Of a stretch of DNA of 62,121 bases, positions 1 through 7,716 are shown piece by piece. The translations under genes were made by a program, and so were the position numbers. The notes beneath the pieces are model-generated. The model searched no databases and had not been told where the DNA came from. It saw only the letters and a program-made list of their open reading frames with translations. Source of the stretch: Segatella maculosa DSM 19339 = JCM 15638 (lineage in GTDB: Bacteria > Bacteroidota > Bacteroidia > Bacteroidales > Bacteroidaceae); the NCBI RefSeq assembly GCF_000382385.1, contig NZ_KB908331.1:1-62121 (forward strand), given 5' to 3'. The stretch's first letter is position 1. Every line of letters starts with the position of its first letter.

Positions 1-283
1 GTTCCTTCACCTCATCACTTGTTGCTTCACGAATGGTATCACCATCAAGGCGAGCTTTGCCTGCCTCAATAAATTCCTTATTCCATTTGTAGTAAGTGCT
101 ATCTGATATACCATATTTACGGCAGAGCTCGGCAATACTATGTTCGCCACGGATTCCTTCCATCACAATTAAAACCTTTTGTTCTGAAGTGAAAATTCGT
201 TTCGTGTTACAACGGATATCCTTTAACAAGGATTCTGATGTTCTCTGCTGAGAACCTGCTGAAAGATTCTTTTTTGTTGTCAT
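1..283 (-). CDS. IS3-family transposase OrfA (partial, C-terminus outside window)
   Basis: This is the N-terminal part of a small helix-turn-helix transposase subunit that binds the element ends. It starts MTTKKNLSAGSQQR and runs into a helix-turn-helix of the form SIAELCRKYGISDSTYYKWN before leaving the window. It matches the complete OrfA at 40833-41207 nearly residue for residue. In IS3 elements OrfA is made alone and also as an OrfAB fusion through a -1 frameshift; that part of this copy is not visible. Whether this copy is still functional cannot be judged from the visible part. Confidence 0.85.
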   Translation of the reverse strand, partial: MTTKKNLSAGSQQRTSESLLKDIRCNTKRIFTSEQKVLIVMEGIRGEHSIAELCRKYGISDSTYYKWNKEFIEAGKARLDGDTIREATSDEVKE

Positions 284-376
284 TGTGCAAATATACTTTT
301 TTATTAATATAATTCATACTAAAATCCCAAACTTAATTGAGGTTCCAGTTGTGCACTTTTGTTTGACAACGTACAA
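1..376 (-). mobile_element. IS3-family insertion sequence, right-end part
   Basis: This is the right end of an insertion sequence whose other half lies before the window. It carries the start of orfA and ends in the terminal sequence CAGTTGTGCACTTT...GACAACGTACAA, the same as the right end of the complete copy at 39789-41406. The two copies are clearly related but differ at about a dozen or more positions over the shared 283 coding bases, so they are not recent duplicates. This copy lacks the 101-bp insert found in the other and shows the empty site. The exact last base (375 or 376) is uncertain. Confidence 0.85.
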
Positions 377-567
377 ATTACGAATCCTACTTCCGTGCAT
401 CATGTTGCATACTATTGTGACGGACTTTTAACCCTGTTATATCCTTTGTAGCCCAGGGTAGGTGAGCGTAATGTGCGCCTACTCCGAGCAACTTATGTGC
501 GAGAGGGGATAACACGGTGTTGTTGAATGTGGAATAATAATGCCATAATCTGCAATTCACATAACAG

Positions 568-593
568 AGCCCCGGCCTTTGCTGGTCGGGGCT
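568..593. terminator. GC-rich hairpin downstream of the rubredoxin gene
   Basis: AGCCCCGGCC pairs with GGTCGGGGCT around a six-base loop, with one G-T wobble. It lies about 70 bases beyond the rubredoxin stop and could end the fprA-rubredoxin transcript. There is no clear T-run on either strand, so it may be only an RNA-stabilising hairpin. The rest of 377-659 holds nothing else I recognise. Confidence 0.4.
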
Positions 594-659
594 GTGTGCA
601 AGGTGTGAGGACGTCCTCACTTATTTTCCGCGAAAAGATGCTTCCGCGAAAGGGAGGCG

Positions 660-824
660 TTATTCTTCAACTTCGCTGAAGTCGTCCTTGGTTACGCCGC
701 AAGTGGGGCAAACCCAATCATCGGGAATGTCTTCGAATGCCGTACCGGGGGCAATGCCACCGTCGGGATCTCCTACTGCGGGGTCATAGATATACCCACA
801 AACGTCACATACATACTTTTTCAT
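660..824 (-). CDS. Rubredoxin
   Basis: This 54-residue protein is a one-iron electron carrier. The four iron ligands are visible as CDVC (C6, C9) and CPTC (C39, C42). The typical rubredoxin sequence [16 protein letters not shown] lies between them, followed by W37. It sits 26 bases downstream of the flavodiiron protein gene on the same strand. The established role of this pair is that rubredoxin passes electrons to the flavodiiron protein, which reduces oxygen (or nitric oxide) to water in the cytoplasm of anaerobes. Length and spacing of the cysteines are those of the family. The start is the only ATG that gives the complete first iron knuckle. Confidence 0.96.
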   Translation of the reverse strand: MKKYVCDVCGYIYDPAVGDPDGGIAPGTAFEDIPDDWVCPTCGVTKDDFSEVEE

Positions 825-850
825 AATCGTTTTTGTTTAATATTAATAAT

Positions 851-2041
851 CTATTTCGTTGCGATAGCAAACGCTTTTCCATATTCCCGACAAGCGGCGA
901 GCGCGTCTTCGTCGGGCACCCAAAGGGTCTTGAAGCCTTCGTTGACAAGTTCGAAGCCGGCTTCCTGCAAATGCGTGCTGATGAGCTTCGGTGCATCGCC
1001 GCTCCACCCGTAAGAGCCGAAAGCTGCTCCTTTCTTGTCTTTGAACTTCAGGCCGCGGGCCATCTCGAGAATGCCGGCAATGGCGTAAGAATAGCCGTAG
1101 TTGATGGTGGGCGAACCCACGAGCACGGCTTTCGACTGGAACATCTCGGTCAGAATATCGTTCTTGTCTTCTTTCGCTGCATTGAAGAGCTTCACGGTGA
1201 CGGTGTTATCTTCGGCCAGAATACCGTCGGTGATGGCCTCGGCCATCTTGCGGGTCGACTGCCACATCGTATCGTAGACAATCGTAATCTGATTTTCCTT
1301 GTAGTCGCTCGACCATGCCAGATATTTCTCCACAATCTGCATCGGGTTCTCTTTCCACATCACGCCGTGGCTCGGGCAAATCATCTTGATGGGAAGGTTC
1401 ATACCGATGACTTCCTTTACCTTGCGATTGGCCATCGGACTGTAGAGATTGATGATGTTGGCATAATACTTCTCGGCCTCCCACAGCAGGTCGTTCTGCT
1501 TCACAAGGTCATTGTAGAGAGACTCCGATGCAAAATGCTGACCGAAGACGTCGTTAGAGAACAATATCTCATCGCCTGAAAGGTAGCTGAACATCGTGTC
1601 GGGCCAATGCAGCATGGGAGCCTCAATGAAAGTCAATGTCGACTCGCCGATTTCAAGTGTATCGCCAGTCTTAACCGTCACATAGTTCCAATCCTGATGA
1701 TAGTGCCCACGAAGAATGGCCTCACCTTTCTTCGTGCAGTAGATGGGTGTGTCAGGAATCTCACGCATCAGTTCGGGAAGTGCACCACTATGATCGATTT
1801 CATTGTGATTCATCACGATGTAGTCAATCTCCTTCAAATCAATCTCTCGTTTCAAACGGGCAACAAACTCCTTGTCATAGGGTTGCCAAACCGTGTCCAT
1901 CAACACGGTTTTCTTGTCACGAATAAGAAACGCATTGTAGCTTGAGCCATGATAGGTGGAGAGTTCATCGCCATGGAAACTCACCAATTCCCAATCAATC
2001 TTGCCGACCCAAGTTACTTTCTCTGTTATTTTCTTTGCCAT
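851..2041 (-). CDS. fprA: Flavodiiron protein (oxygen/nitric oxide reductase)
   Basis: This 396-residue cytoplasmic enzyme reduces dioxygen to water, and possibly NO to N2O, protecting an anaerobe. The N-terminal metallo-beta-lactamase-like domain shows the diiron ligands H79-x-E81-x-D83-H84, H145, D164 and H225. A flavodoxin domain follows from about residue 250, with a phosphate-loop-like YDTMWQST. The gene is followed by rubredoxin, its usual electron donor. An ATG 24 bases upstream is in frame, but a TAccTTTG promoter element at 2070-2077 puts transcription start near 2063, so MAKKITEKV at 2041 is the better start. No rubredoxin domain is fused to it. Confidence 0.93.
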   Translation of the reverse strand: MAKKITEKVTWVGKIDWELVSFHGDELSTYHGSSYNAFLIRDKKTVLMDTVWQPYDKEFVARLKREIDLKEIDYIVMNHNEIDHSGALPELMREIPDTPIYCTKKGEAILRGHYHQDWNYVTVKTGDTLEIGESTLTFIEAPMLHWPDTMFSYLSGDEILFSNDVFGQHFASESLYNDLVKQNDLLWEAEKYYANIINLYSPMANRKVKEVIGMNLPIKMICPSHGVMWKENPMQIVEKYLAWSSDYKENQITIVYDTMWQSTRKMAEAITDGILAEDNTVTVKLFNAAKEDKNDILTEMFQSKAVLVGSPTINYGYSYAIAGILEMARGLKFKDKKGAAFGSYGWSGDAPKLISTHLQEAGFELVNEGFKTLWVPDEDALAACREYGKAFAIATK

Positions 2042-2069
2042 ATGAATTACGATTTGTTTTATCAATGGA

Positions 2070-2077
2070 CAAAGGTA
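2070..2077 (-). promoter_or_regulatory. Promoter -7 element of the fprA-rubredoxin operon
   Basis: On the minus strand this reads TACCTTTG, matching the Bacteroidetes -7 consensus TAnnTTTG. It lies 29 bases upstream of the chosen fprA start. I see no good -33 TTTG at the usual 19-21 base distance. Confidence 0.5.
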
Positions 2078-2146
2078 ACAATAAATTCCAAGAGAACAAC
2101 AATAAAGCTTCTTTTTTTGAATTTCTTAGGAAAGAGCCTAATCTTA

Positions 2147-4240
2147 TCAGTGTCCCATTCGAGAAGTATCAACGCCTTTTACCTTCTTCTCCTTGTAACC
2201 GCCGAATTTATAGATAATCGTGATGGTGCCCGACGCCCATCGTTGTCCGACTTTCATGCGGTAGTCCTGATTGCCCTGCACGGAGCGCGTGTCAAACTGA
2301 TGGTTAAAGATGTTGCTGCCATTAATGCGTAGGTTCCACTTGTCATTGGCCGAAGCCCAGCGCAAGTCGGCATTCAGCATGAATACGGGACTGATGTCAT
2401 ACACCCCCTGTATTGCTTTCGTCTGAAAGAAAGGATTCAGTATGAGGCGCAGGTCTTGTGTATGGCATAGTTTGATGGAAGTAGTGCTCCCGAGTATAGC
2501 GCTGAATTTCTTGCGGTCGAACGGCAAGTCGAAGAAATGGCTACTCTTATCGTGCTTGCATTGCCCAACGATAAACGCATTACCGCTTAGCCACTTGCCT
2601 ATAGTGAACATGGCCGAGGCCTGTAGTCCGAACGTACGGTCGAAGTCGAAATTGGTTTCTTTCATGATGACGGCCATACGGTCGGTGGTCTGGTAGGGCA
2701 GTTGAACGGAATAATCCGGCTTCAAACTGGCAAAGGCCATGAGCGTGTAGCGCCGTTTGAATTGCCACATGAGGTTAACATTATAGTAGGAATAGGGCTT
2801 CAGGTTGGGATTACCCCATATCTCAGAGTAAGTAGACGGATAGAAGATACTGCTCATGGTTGACCAATAACTGGGAAACTCGGTGTTGGAACTGAATGAC
2901 AGGTTCAGAATATGGTCGTCATTGATGTTCCACAGCGCATTCAGCGAAGGATAAATATGCCATTCGTTCCATTGTAAAGAGTGGTATTGCTCGGCAGCAA
3001 GCGAGGCTTCAAGACTCAAGTGCTTGGTAAGCTGTTTACTAAATCCTGCATACACGTTCCATATCCGCTCGGAGATGTCTACACTACTCGATGCACCCGG
3101 CACCACATTGCCCAGCTTGTCGAGTGTAGTCTGAAAGCTGTTATTGGTTGCAAACTGCGCTTTGAGGCCATACGACAGTCCCCAACCATGGCTCAAAGAA
3201 TGATTTTGGTCGGCCGCAAACGCCCACTTACGGATGGTCTGCCGGCTGTGGGTAGCAAGATTACGACTTGTGCCCGAAAGACCTCCTCCCGTGAGCAGCA
3301 TTCCGTCAAGTAACTGTTCTTGGGGCATTCGATAATATGTATACGAAGCATTGAGCCGCAATCCGAAGGGCAGTGAATAGTCTGCGTCCACATTGTGAAT
3401 ATAGGTATGACTGTCAGAATGTTGTTCTGCGACGCCCGTTCCCGTGGTATGATTGTTGGCATTGTACTTGCTCCATGTCCCTGTGTAAGAAAGGTCAAGC
3501 CTGTGGTTCTTGGTAAAAGCATAGTTCATACCTAATCGATAGTTGTGTGCAATACCGAACGACTTGTTCCATGTCTTGTCGTAATAAGCAATGCGGTTAC
3601 CGACCAATGGGTGATTGGCCTCATGGGAGACTTCGCTATACGAACTGCCATCACGGAAAGAATACTGCACATCCATGCCGAACTTTCCGCGCTGTATATT
3701 CAGATATCCTTTGCCAAATCCCATTCCGTATCTGCTTTGCTGCCAGCTTCCGGCAATCTGTCCCGACAACAGACGCTCGCCGGCGTGCGCTTTTGTGACG
3801 ATGTTAATGGCCATGCCACGCACATGATATCGTGCAGGAGCCGAAAGCATCACTTCTGCCTTGACCACTTCCTTGGCAGGCAATGCTTTCAAACGGTCGG
3901 TCAATTGCTCCTGTGTCAGCGTTGTGGCCTGTCCGTTTATGATGAGTGTCACTCCGTTGCCTGAGAATTTAAGACTTCCGTCGGCATCACTGATGCCGGG
4001 AATGCGCGTCAGTGCTTCGTATGCATTGTCGGCCGGAAGCTGTTTCAAGAGCTGCGGCATGTTGTAGGACAGCATTCCTCGCTCGGCCTTGACAATGGGG
4101 CGAGAGCCTTTAATCATCACTTCGGGCAGACTGTGCATCATCTTTTCCATTGTAAGCGAGTCTGCAACGTCCGCAGTTTGGGCTTCCATTGCCATCACAT
4201 CACACAATAAAGCCCCTACAATCAATAGTTTGCAATTCAT
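2147..4240 (-). CDS. Outer-membrane beta-barrel protein, TonB-dependent-receptor-like
   Basis: This 697-residue protein begins with a signal peptide (MNCKLLIVGALLCDVMA). A plug-like domain follows at about residues 35-150 (VMIKGSRPIVKAERGMLSYN ... IPGISDADGSLKFSGNGVTL). The rest is rich in alternating aromatic and polar residues, as in a membrane barrel, and the C-terminus has several strands ending in YKFGG. No clear TonB box or N-terminal carboxypeptidase-like domain is seen, which fits the Bacteroidetes 'outer membrane beta-barrel family' better than SusC. It lies 55 bases downstream of the EamA transporter gene on the same strand and may share its transcript. The substrate is unknown, and no SusD partner is present. 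Confidence 0.8.
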   Translation of the reverse strand: MNCKLLIVGALLCDVMAMEAQTADVADSLTMEKMMHSLPEVMIKGSRPIVKAERGMLSYNMPQLLKQLPADNAYEALTRIPGISDADGSLKFSGNGVTLIINGQATTLTQEQLTDRLKALPAKEVVKAEVMLSAPARYHVRGMAINIVTKAHAGERLLSGQIAGSWQQSRYGMGFGKGYLNIQRGKFGMDVQYSFRDGSSYSEVSHEANHPLVGNRIAYYDKTWNKSFGIAHNYRLGMNYAFTKNHRLDLSYTGTWSKYNANNHTTGTGVAEQHSDSHTYIHNVDADYSLPFGLRLNASYTYYRMPQEQLLDGMLLTGGGLSGTSRNLATHSRQTIRKWAFAADQNHSLSHGWGLSYGLKAQFATNNSFQTTLDKLGNVVPGASSSVDISERIWNVYAGFSKQLTKHLSLEASLAAEQYHSLQWNEWHIYPSLNALWNINDDHILNLSFSSNTEFPSYWSTMSSIFYPSTYSEIWGNPNLKPYSYYNVNLMWQFKRRYTLMAFASLKPDYSVQLPYQTTDRMAVIMKETNFDFDRTFGLQASAMFTIGKWLSGNAFIVGQCKHDKSSHFFDLPFDRKKFSAILGSTTSIKLCHTQDLRLILNPFFQTKAIQGVYDISPVFMLNADLRWASANDKWNLRINGSNIFNHQFDTRSVQGNQDYRMKVGQRWASGTITIIYKFGGYKEKKVKGVDTSRMGH

Positions 4241-4295
4241 AACTCATCTATATGTTAACGCTTTGGAAACGGAATCTCCGCTTCCTTTGTCTATT

Positions 4296-5222
4296 TTATC
4301 TTCTCTTTCCATTTGCAGGCGAAGCAATGATATAAATACCGGCGGCGGCAAGCAGGCCTGCAATGGCATATTTCCAATAGAAGGGTTCGTGAAGACACAG
4401 ACATGAGGTCACAGCTCCCACAATGGGAATCAGGGAATTATAAATGGCCACTTTGCCCACGGGATTGCAAGTGAGGAGCTTGTTGTAGAGGGTGAAGCCC
4501 AACGTGCTGATGGCTATCAGCAACAGCAGGTAGAGCATGCCCAGTAGCGTGGTCCGGGGCAACGTGCCACCCCACAACAAGGCCGGAATAATCAGCAGTG
4601 CGCCGCCGACGGCCAGACTGTAGCCCGTCCCGACAAACACATCGACACGCTTACCCAGCCCACGGGTCAGCAGAGAGGCCGTGGCTCCGCAGAGCGCATT
4701 CAGAATAATCATACCGTCACCCAGCCATGTGAACCGTCCGCTGTCGGCATTTCCCAAGTTCAAACAGAGGATACCCACGAAGCCGATGCCCACGCCCATG
4801 AGCTTCTGCCATGTCATCTTGTCGCTTTTGAAGAAGATACAGGCCAGAATGACTACCGAGAACACGCTCATCGAGTTGAGAATAGCCGCCCGAGAGCCTT
4901 GACTGTGCGACAGTCCGATGTAGAAGAAGGCATAGTGCAACGTGGTGTTCATCATGCAGAAAAGGGCGATATACCACCAGCTGCCGGCCGCCTTGACGCT
5001 GAAATCCCTGCGCGTCAGGCGGGCTATCGCAAGGATAATCAGGCCCGACAGACCGAAACGAATGCCGGCAAAAAGCATCTTGCTGGCAGTCATGTCGGCC
5101 GTTATCATGAATTCGGCAAACCCCAGCTTGATCAGCGGATAGGCCCAGCCCCATGCAATGGCCGCCGTGAGTGCGAAAAGCGAAACCCATAGTGGGCGTT
5201 GAAATATACTTTGCTGTTCCAT
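4296..5222 (-). CDS. EamA/DMT-family transporter
   Basis: This 308-residue inner-membrane protein has about ten hydrophobic segments, spread over two similar halves as in EamA (drug/metabolite transporter) proteins. The first half starts with AIAWGWAYPLIKLGF. The second ends with a motif of the type LIPIVGAVTSCLCLHEPF, which is typical of the second EamA repeat. Such carriers export metabolites or amino acids; the substrate here cannot be told. A TAacTTTG element 22 bases upstream supports the start. The outer-membrane protein gene follows closely on the same strand. Confidence 0.88.
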   Translation of the reverse strand: MEQQSIFQRPLWVSLFALTAAIAWGWAYPLIKLGFAEFMITADMTASKMLFAGIRFGLSGLIILAIARLTRRDFSVKAAGSWWYIALFCMMNTTLHYAFFYIGLSHSQGSRAAILNSMSVFSVVILACIFFKSDKMTWQKLMGVGIGFVGILCLNLGNADSGRFTWLGDGMIILNALCGATASLLTRGLGKRVDVFVGTGYSLAVGGALLIIPALLWGGTLPRTTLLGMLYLLLLIAISTLGFTLYNKLLTCNPVGKVAIYNSLIPIVGAVTSCLCLHEPFYWKYAIAGLLAAAGIYIIASPANGKRR

Positions 5223-5243
5223 TCGTATCTTGTTCTCAGCTTA

Positions 5244-5251
5244 CAAAGTTA
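5244..5251 (-). promoter_or_regulatory. Promoter -7 element of the EamA transporter gene
   Basis: Minus-strand TAACTTTG matches TAnnTTTG and lies 22 bases before the start codon at 5222. Confidence 0.5.
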
Positions 5252-5299
5252 ATATTTTGTGCCGGATTATTGGGCATAAATCCCACGTTTTCTTACCTT

Positions 5300-5387
5300 G
5301 CGATGCCATCTCTGCCATTTTACCGTGCAATCTCAGCTATATTACCGCACAGAATGGCTGGGATTACGTTGCAAAAAGGCTGATATT
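5300..5387. repeat. 22-bp-period degenerate tandem array (4 units)
   Basis: Four consecutive 22-base units begin at 5300, 5322, 5344 and 5366. They share GC-A-ATCTC-GC-AT-TT in the first two and GGCTG-GATT / GGCTGATATT in the last two, which are nearly the reverse complement of the first type. The same motif recurs at 13200, 27761 and 57356. The array overlaps the last codons of the gene ending at 5342. Confidence 0.75.
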
Positions 5388-6370
5388 GCAAGCCGGGACA
5401 CTCGCTCCCGGTCCTCCAAGAAACCTAGCCTGCCCCTCCAAAAACTTACCCCGAGTCTCTCCCAATACCTACCCCGACCCTCCCAAAGGGAGGGAGCCCG
5501 AGCTTGCGGGCCTGGCGAATGTTGCATAGTGTCTGCCCTCGCCGTGAATACAGCGAGGGGCGTCGAGCGTGCAAGCCACTTTTGCACTCGTAGTCGAAGG
5601 CTCGTTTGTGGTGTTATATGGAGGGATTTTGAGTGTGCAAGCCGCTTGCATGCCTGTATTCGAGGGTTCCTTCGTGACGATATTTGGAGGAATATTGGGC
5701 GTGCAAGCCGCTTTTGTGCTTGTATTCGAGGAAACGTTTGTGGCGATATTTGGAGGAATACCGAGTTTGCATGCGGTTTTTGCTCCCCTCCTTCGGAGGG
5801 GTTGGGGGAGGTATCAGAGGGTTTGGTCTCGGTATCCCTTTCCATCAACTTGCCAGCGTCGGCGTCGTCGACGACTTTTTCTACTCTTTTCGTCGTCTTT
5901 TTTTGTTCTTGTTCTTGTTCATTGTTCTTAGGAACGTTAACAGGTTGATTATCAATGGTCTCATTTGTTAATTTATTTAAACTTCTATTTGACTTTTCAT
6001 TTTTCGCGGAACATTTAACAAATAATTGCAAAAGATAAGGGCTCGTGAAAGTTTGTCCGTCGGGTTCGATCTCAAACAAAGCGGGGAAGTCGCGAATGAG
6101 CTGCAGAATGGTACGTTTGCTCTTGTGGCAGATGTATGCGATTTCGGGCACGATGGAAAGCGGAGCGCGGCAGTCGGTGTGGCGTTCCAAGAGACATTTC
6201 ATGATGTAGAGTACGATTCCCCAGCCCTCGATGCCGTATTTCTGACGCACGAGTGTCATGTCAAGCGAGTTGAGCATTGCGATGTCGAAGCGAATGAAGG
6301 GACCTTTTCGGTTCATGGTGCGGTTGTTTCGGGCGGTCGTTCCCACCCTTTGCGTGTTGTTATTTTCCAT
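5342..6370 (-). CDS. Replication-initiator-like protein (DUF4373/Lin1244-type N-terminus) with repeat-derived tail
   Basis: This 342-residue protein starts at MENNNTQRVG. Residues about 25-120 resemble the Lin1244/Lin1753 (DUF4373) domain found in phage and plasmid replication proteins (GPFIRFDIAMLNSLDM, then KYGIEGWGIVLYIMKCLL), with a winged-helix-like stretch CHKSKRTILQLIRDFPALF. After an acidic, lysine- and glutamine-rich linker, the C-terminal half is unlike any family I know. It has three copies of a 22-residue repeat (IFLQIS...RLAR) and then sequence read through REP-like and 22-bp arrays. That tail looks like intergenic DNA captured by loss of a stop. No other phage or plasmid gene is nearby. 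The ORF extends further upstream, but a promoter element at 6468-6475 lies inside that extension. Confidence 0.6.
   Translation of the reverse strand: MENNNTQRVGTTARNNRTMNRKGPFIRFDIAMLNSLDMTLVRQKYGIEGWGIVLYIMKCLLERHTDCRAPLSIVPEIAYICHKSKRTILQLIRDFPALFEIEPDGQTFTSPYLLQLFVKCSAKNEKSNRSLNKLTNETIDNQPVNVPKNNEQEQEQKKTTKRVEKVVDDADAGKLMERDTETKPSDTSPNPSEGGEQKPHANSVFLQISPQTFPRIQAQKRLARPIFLQISSRRNPRIQACKRLAHSKSLHITPQTSLRLRVQKWLARSTPLAVFTARADTMQHSPGPQARAPSLWEGRGRYWERLGVSFWRGRLGFLEDRERVSRLAISAFLQRNPSHSVR
5470..5513. repeat. REP-like palindromic repeat
   Basis: ACCCTCCCAAAGGGAGGG forms a near-perfect palindrome, followed by a second small hairpin (GCCCG AGCTTG CGGGC). The same CCGACCCTCCCAAAGGGAGG theme occurs at 37431-37470 and 37845-37885. 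Here it is read as part of the gene that ends at 5342. Confidence 0.7.
5569..5785. repeat. 66-bp tandem repeat, three full units plus a partial one
   Basis: Units begin at 5569, 5635 and 5701, each with GTGCAAGCC, and a partial unit begins at 5767. Each contains TTCGAGG (or variant), a TTTGTGG/TTCGTGA step and ATATTTGGAGG. The period is 66 bases, which is 22 codons and three times 22 bp. It encodes the 22-residue repeats in the tail of the minus-strand gene 5342-6370. Confidence 0.85.
5783..5812. repeat. REP-like palindromic repeat
   Basis: CCCCTCCTTCGGAGGGG is a perfect hairpin with a TTCG loop and is followed by TTGGGGGAGG. The same sequence occurs at 50731-50758. It lies inside the 5342-6370 coding frame. 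Confidence 0.75.
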
Positions 6371-6467
6371 TTTGATAAGATGATTAAGTGTTATCCGTTT
6401 ACAAAGACAGTGCAAGCGAGTGCAATGAAAGCTTGTTTTCGGATTGCCGAGTGCAGCCTGTCTTCTA

Positions 6468-6475
6468 CAAAGATA
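6468..6475 (-). promoter_or_regulatory. Promoter -7 element for the minus-strand gene 5342-6370
   Basis: Minus-strand TATCTTTG matches TAnnTTTG and lies about 100 bases upstream of the chosen start. The interval 6371-6672 is a divergent promoter region. It holds this element and the lpxD promoter at 6638, and I see no further gene in it. Confidence 0.5.
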
Positions 6476-6637
6476 CAAAATCTTGCACCCCCTTTGCAAG
6501 TTTTTCGGGAAGAAAATATGAAATATGTCTCCAAAAAGATACACCTTTATATTAAATAATGAACCCTTATGCAGAGAAAAGTTTTACAGATACTTCAAAA
6601 TATTGGCCATATCTGCTCCGTTATGGATTAATTTTGC

Positions 6638-6645
6638 TATATTTG
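6638..6645 (+). promoter_or_regulatory. Promoter -7 element of the lpxD operon
   Basis: TATATTTG matches TAnnTTTG and lies 28 bases upstream of the ATG at 6673. It rules out the longer ORF beginning at 6559. A TTTG-like -33 is not clear. Confidence 0.55.
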
Positions 6646-6672
6646 CAAAATATTTCAGAACAAGACATAGAT

Positions 6673-7713
6673 ATGGAATTTACAGCAAAGCAGATTGCCC
6701 GGCTTATTCAAGGACATATCGAGGGCGATGAGAATGCAACCGTGAACGCTTTTGCCAAGATAGAAGAAGGCGTTGCCGGTGCCATTTCATTCCTTGCCAA
6801 CCCTAAATATATTCACTATCTTTATGAAACAAAGTCGACAATCGTGCTTGTTGACGAGAGTATAACTATCGAAAAGCCGGTTCATACAACTATTATCAAG
6901 GTGGCAAATGCACGTGATTGCGTGGCAAAACTCCTGCAATTGTATGAGAATGGTATGCGTCAAAAGAAGACAGGAATCGACAGTTTGGCTTTTATTTCGG
7001 CCTCGGCAAAGCTCGGTAAGGACGTGTATGTCGGGCCGTTTGCCTATATCGGCGACGGTGTTGTCATCGGCGACGGTTGTCAGATTTATCCGAATGTTGT
7101 CATCAGTGAGCAAGTGACGGTGGGCAACGACTGCATCATCTATCCGAATGTGACCTTGTATGTGGGCGTGAAGATAGGCAATTGCGTGACTATTCATGCA
7201 GGGAGCGTGATTGGGGCCGATGGTTTTGGCTTTGCACCGAATGGCGACGGATATGACAAGATACCGCAAATAGGGACTGTTGAGATTGGCGATAACGTGG
7301 AAATCGGGGCCAATAGTTGCATAGACCGTTCGACAATGGGTAGCACTAAAATCCATAAAGGCGTGAAGTTGGACAATCTCGTGCAGATAGGACACAATGT
7401 AGAGGTAGGCGAAAACACGGTGATGTCGGCCCAAGTGGGCGTTGCCGGAAGCACAAAGATCGGCAAGTGGTGCATGTTTGGCGGTCAGGTTGGCGTTGCC
7501 GGCCATATCGAGATTGGCGATAAGGTGTTCCTTGGTGCACAAAGCGGGGTTCCGGGAAGTCTCAAAAGCAATCAGGCCCTGATCGGGACTCCCCCAATGG
7601 AGAAGCTCCCTTACTTCAAATCGCAGGCTCTGTTCCAGCGTTTGCCGGAAATGTATAAGGAGCTGAATGCCCTTAAAAAAGAAATCGAAGAAATCAAGAA
7701 ACAAAGATCATAG
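6673..7713 (+). CDS. lpxD: UDP-3-O-(3-hydroxyacyl)glucosamine N-acyltransferase
   Basis: LpxD adds the N-linked hydroxyacyl chain in the third step of lipid A synthesis. The 346-residue protein has the N-terminal uridine-binding domain ([20 protein letters not shown] ... [13 protein letters not shown]). A long left-handed parallel beta-helix of hexapeptide repeats follows from about residue 105 to 310 ([48 protein letters not shown]). The C-terminal helix is charged. The conserved histidine in [12 protein letters not shown] is the probable catalytic base. It is the first gene of lpxD-lpxC/fabZ-lpxA-miaA, with a 3-base gap to the next gene. Confidence 0.96.
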   Translation: MEFTAKQIARLIQGHIEGDENATVNAFAKIEEGVAGAISFLANPKYIHYLYETKSTIVLVDESITIEKPVHTTIIKVANARDCVAKLLQLYENGMRQKKTGIDSLAFISASAKLGKDVYVGPFAYIGDGVVIGDGCQIYPNVVISEQVTVGNDCIIYPNVTLYVGVKIGNCVTIHAGSVIGADGFGFAPNGDGYDKIPQIGTVEIGDNVEIGANSCIDRSTMGSTKIHKGVKLDNLVQIGHNVEVGENTVMSAQVGVAGSTKIGKWCMFGGQVGVAGHIEIGDKVFLGAQSGVPGSLKSNQALIGTPPMEKLPYFKSQALFQRLPEMYKELNALKKEIEEIKKQRS

Positions 7714-7716
7714 GAT

